NCBI GenBank assembly: GCA_020639115.1
Contig: JACKHG010000003.1
Coordinates: forward strand, 186,001 to 250,000
Origin: Phycisphaerales bacterium
GTDB taxonomy: Bacteria; Planctomycetota; Phycisphaerae; UBA1845
DNA length: 64,000 bases
Direction of reading: 5' to 3'
Positions 61,414-64,000 of this stretch are shown here, one piece after another; position 1 is the first letter of the stretch, and each line of letters starts with the position of its first letter. The position numbers and the translations under genes are program-made. The notes beneath the pieces were generated by a model. That model searched no databases and was not told where the DNA came from. It worked only from the letters and a program-made list of their open reading frames with translations.

Positions 61414-64000
61414 ATGTCGACACGGCGGGGATCGAAGCGCCTCGGCGCAGCCGGTGCGCTTGCGCTGGCGGTTTGGCTTGTGGCTGGGGCGCAGGTCGCA
61501 GCCGATCAGACCATCGTGGTCGCGCCCAGCCAACCGCAGGGCTGGACGTTTGTTGAGGAAATCCCATCGGGCATCGGCGTGTTCACGCCGGGGCCGGGCA
61601 CGCCACCGCTGGGCTTGGGCAGCGCCGGCATGGAGATCGACGGTACGGGGCGGGAGATCCTGGCGCTGCCGGACTATCTGGGCCTGCGCTTCGCGGACAT
61701 CACCGCGCTGCAGTACAGCACGTACAACCTTTCGGCCACGGGATCCGTCGCGATATCGCTGCAGTTCAACGTGGACTACGACCTGACGGACGGCGACGGA
61801 AGCTGGCAGGGACGGCTCGTGTTCGAGCCGTCGAACGCCGGCGGTTCGGCGGTGGCCAATGGCGTGTGGCAGACGTGGACGCCGCTGACCGGGCGGTGGT
61901 GGGCGAGCGGGGCGCCGGGCAACAGCGTGTGCCCGATCAACGCGCCGTGCACGTGGAGCGAGGTCCTCTCTAGTTTTCCCAACGCGGGCATCCAGGACAA
62001 CGTGCTCGGCGCGGTGCTGCTCAAGGCCGGCGGGCCGTGGGCGCCCAGCTTCGTCGGCACGACGGACGCCCTCATCATCGGCACGAACGGCGTCAACACG
62101 ACCTACGATTTTGAGCCGTGCGCCGGAGTCGGTTGCGCCGACTGCAACTCCAACGGCGTGATCGACGCCATCGACATCGCCGCCGGGACCAGCCTGGACC
62201 TGGACACCAACGGCATTCCCGACGAGTGTCCGGCGCTGCCGGCGAACGACTTCTGCCCGGACGCGACGGCGATCGGCGTCCCGTCATCCACCCCGGGTTC
62301 GACGACGCTGGCTACGCTCGACGACGTCAACGCGTGCGGCCTCGACGTCGAGGCCCCGGGCGTGTGGTACACGGTGACGGGGACGGGCCATACCCTGGTC
62401 GCGTCGGTGTGCACGGGGACGAATTTCTCACCGAGCATCAGCGTCTACTGCGATGGCTGTCCGCAGGCGTTGAGCAGCGACTGCTGCAGCCCGCGGAACT
62501 CGGCTGGTTGCGACGATCCGACGTGCGCAGCGACGATCTGCGGATTCGATCCGTTTTGCTGCGGCGTGTACTGGGACAGCATCTGCGCAGCGGAGGCCCA
62601 GGATACGTGCGCCGCCTGCAGCCCGGGGGATGCGACCTGCGTCGGGTCATCGTTCGGCTTTCAGAACTGCGCGTTCAACTGGTGTTCGCTGCTCGGCGTC
62701 GAATACAAGATCCTGGTTCACGGGCCCGTCGGCGACACGGGCGACTTCACGCTGACAATGGACCAGTCTTCGGACCTCTGTAACGATCCGGTGCCGTGCG
62801 GTCCGGTGGGGGCCTGCTGCGCTGGCGACACCTGCACGATCAACACCGAGGCCGGCTGCGACTTGGCGGGCGGCGTCTTCCAGGGCCTGGGCACCGACTG
62901 CGCCAGCAACATCTGCGAGCGGCCGCATCCGGGCTGGAACTCGGTGGATGTGGGGATTTCCCTCACGGCCAATCAGCCGACGTACTGGTCGGCGGCGACC
63001 GGCCAGCCGGCGACCGGCGGCGTGGCGCCCTTTGGCATTCTCGATCCGTACAACCCGGCCCTGGGGCAGCTCCCCGGGCGGCCGGCCACCGACGGCTCGG
63101 GCGAGCGCGTGCTGCGCGGCTTCGTCGTGGCGTGGGCGGTCAACATCGGCGGTGAGGAGATCCGCTGGAACCACCTCAAGGGCGATGCGCTGATCGTCAA
63201 CTACGACCGCAGCGCCGCCTGGGAATACAACGCCTACGCGTTCCAGGCGGTCAATCCGGCGATCGCCAACGGCAGTCCCACCGGCTTCCCCGGCACGCTG
63301 CAGTTCGACGGCGCGGAGTACGATCGTGGCTTCGACGTCCTGCTGCTGGACTTCTACGCCAGCGGCGTGGAGCATTTCCGCAGCTACCTCGACGACACCG
63401 AACTGACGCTCATGCCCCTGGTCTTCGACCTGCGCCAGGAGACGAACGGGCCGGTGACCACCAAGGCCAGCTTCACCATCTGGAACCAGAACGAGACCAA
63501 GCTGACCGGGCTCGATCGCTGTGTGACCTGCTGGGATTCGACGCTGCTCAGCCGCTACGCAGCGCCGAACCATTTCCTCCTCGACAACCTGCAGACCGAT
63601 CGGGGCCGCGCGCAGATCGATGGGCTCGCCAGCGCGCGCTGCGATGTCGACGTCGATCCGGGCGACGGGCCGATCGGAGCGCATCCGGATGACGTGCTGA
63701 GCCGGGCTGCGCCGCTGGTCGGCGTCGAGGTTCGCCGGATCATCTTCGCTTCCGGCGAAATCGGCGATCGCGGCATCGAGGGGGGCGAGGTTCCGTACGA
63801 GGAGCGCAGCGACTTCGCCGGTGAGGCGCTGGGCGGGATCGGCACGCAGACCGGTTCGCTGCTCGCCGACCTGTCGGGCTTCCCGCCGCCGGAGCGGCCC
63901 GCGGGGACGATCGCCACAGTCCGGCCCGCCGTGACCTTGTCCGCGGATCGACCGCAGGCGGCTGCGCTGCGCGACGCCGTGCAACTGCCGGTCGCGCAGG
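61414..64000 (+). CDS. Large secreted protein with DCN motifs (partial)
   Basis: GGAAGGGGAG precedes ATG 61414; the frame stays open to the window edge (862 codons). A signal peptide (about residues 1-30) is followed by a beta-rich domain, one DCNSNGVIDAIDIAAG motif (planctomycete calcium-binding-like), then a cysteine-rich region with about 30 Cys (CCSPRNSAGCDDPTCAATIC, CCGVYWDSICAAEAQDTC), and further domains of unknown type toward the edge. It should be exported and stabilised by disulfides or calcium. Neither enzyme motif nor C-terminal sorting signal is visible in the part shown. Confidence 0.7.
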   Translation, partial: MSTRRGSKRLGAAGALALAVWLVAGAQVAADQTIVVAPSQPQGWTFVEEIPSGIGVFTPGPGTPPLGLGSAGMEIDGTGREILALPDYLGLRFADITALQYSTYNLSATGSVAISLQFNVDYDLTDGDGSWQGRLVFEPSNAGGSAVANGVWQTWTPLTGRWWASGAPGNSVCPINAPCTWSEVLSSFPNAGIQDNVLGAVLLKAGGPWAPSFVGTTDALIIGTNGVNTTYDFEPCAGVGCADCNSNGVIDAIDIAAGTSLDLDTNGIPDECPALPANDFCPDATAIGVPSSTPGSTTLATLDDVNACGLDVEAPGVWYTVTGTGHTLVASVCTGTNFSPSISVYCDGCPQALSSDCCSPRNSAGCDDPTCAATICGFDPFCCGVYWDSICAAEAQDTCAACSPGDATCVGSSFGFQNCAFNWCSLLGVEYKILVHGPVGDTGDFTLTMDQSSDLCNDPVPCGPVGACCAGDTCTINTEAGCDLAGGVFQGLGTDCASNICERPHPGWNSVDVGISLTANQPTYWSAATGQPATGGVAPFGILDPYNPALGQLPGRPATDGSGERVLRGFVVAWAVNIGGEEIRWNHLKGDALIVNYDRSAAWEYNAYAFQAVNPAIANGSPTGFPGTLQFDGAEYDRGFDVLLLDFYASGVEHFRSYLDDTELTLMPLVFDLRQETNGPVTTKASFTIWNQNETKLTGLDRCVTCWDSTLLSRYAAPNHFLLDNLQTDRGRAQIDGLASARCDVDVDPGDGPIGAHPDDVLSRAAPLVGVEVRRIIFASGEIGDRGIEGGEVPYEERSDFAGEALGGIGTQTGSLLADLSGFPPPERPAGTIATVRPAVTLSADRPQAAALRDAVQLPVAQ

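Overview
The window looks like a chromosomal segment of an uncultured, GC-rich Planctomycetota bacterium, probably Phycisphaerae-like. Clade marks are secreted proteins with repeated DCNxNGxxDECD motifs, short C-terminal PEP anchors followed by RRRR, a zinc-ribbon membrane protein of the CxxCGYDLRG type, a planctomycete-style ClpS variant, and several families of short repeats scattered between genes. No rRNA, tRNA or CRISPR array was recognised. Both window ends cut through genes.

Layout. 1-6.2 kb (minus strand): OPT transporter (partial), MFS/POT-like transporter, frameshifted 8-oxoguanine deaminase, secreted metallopeptidase. 6.4-16.3 kb: SMP-30-like lipoprotein, chemotaxis receptor, one very large FG-GAP surface protein whose 3' half is broken by many frameshifts, and a glycosyltransferase with TPRs. 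16.5-19.3 kb (plus): LexA-like repressor, ABC-ATPase/acetyltransferase fusion and holin-like protein. 19.4-28.3 kb: YgfK-like iron-sulfur protein, orphan HicB, small accessory genes, an IS110-type transposase with a structured flank, RecQ and SsnA. 28.5-40.6 kb: Kazal protein, sugar isomerase, polytopic glycosyltransferase, double VanZ protein, PEP-CTERM protein, nucleotide-sugar epimerase, unusual FolD, M48 protease and a secreted coiled-coil protein. 40.7-45.9 kb: ExeA-type ATPase, then broken polysaccharide-export and tyrosine-kinase genes, then an intact glycosyltransferase, as in exopolysaccharide loci. 46-53 kb: DUF554, Bpt, DUF2062, Maf, SMI1-like and Sel1 proteins, and an autoregulated-looking HTH operon. 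53-64 kb: frameshifted lipoprotein, miaB-clpS, PEP-CTERM protein, octaheme cytochrome with TPRs, and a large secreted protein running off the end.

Themes. (1) Purine-related catabolism: 8-oxoguanine deaminase, YgfK-like and SsnA. (2) Cell surface and exopolysaccharide. (3) N-degron pathway: Bpt plus an atypical ClpS. (4) Frameshifts are clustered (3.69, 9.7-12.1, 31.5-31.8, 42.9-44.2 and 54.8 kb). This pattern can reflect local consensus errors as easily as gene decay. (5) Tandem 7-8 base repeats of unrelated sequence sit in gaps and gene 3' ends, and in places supply stop codons.
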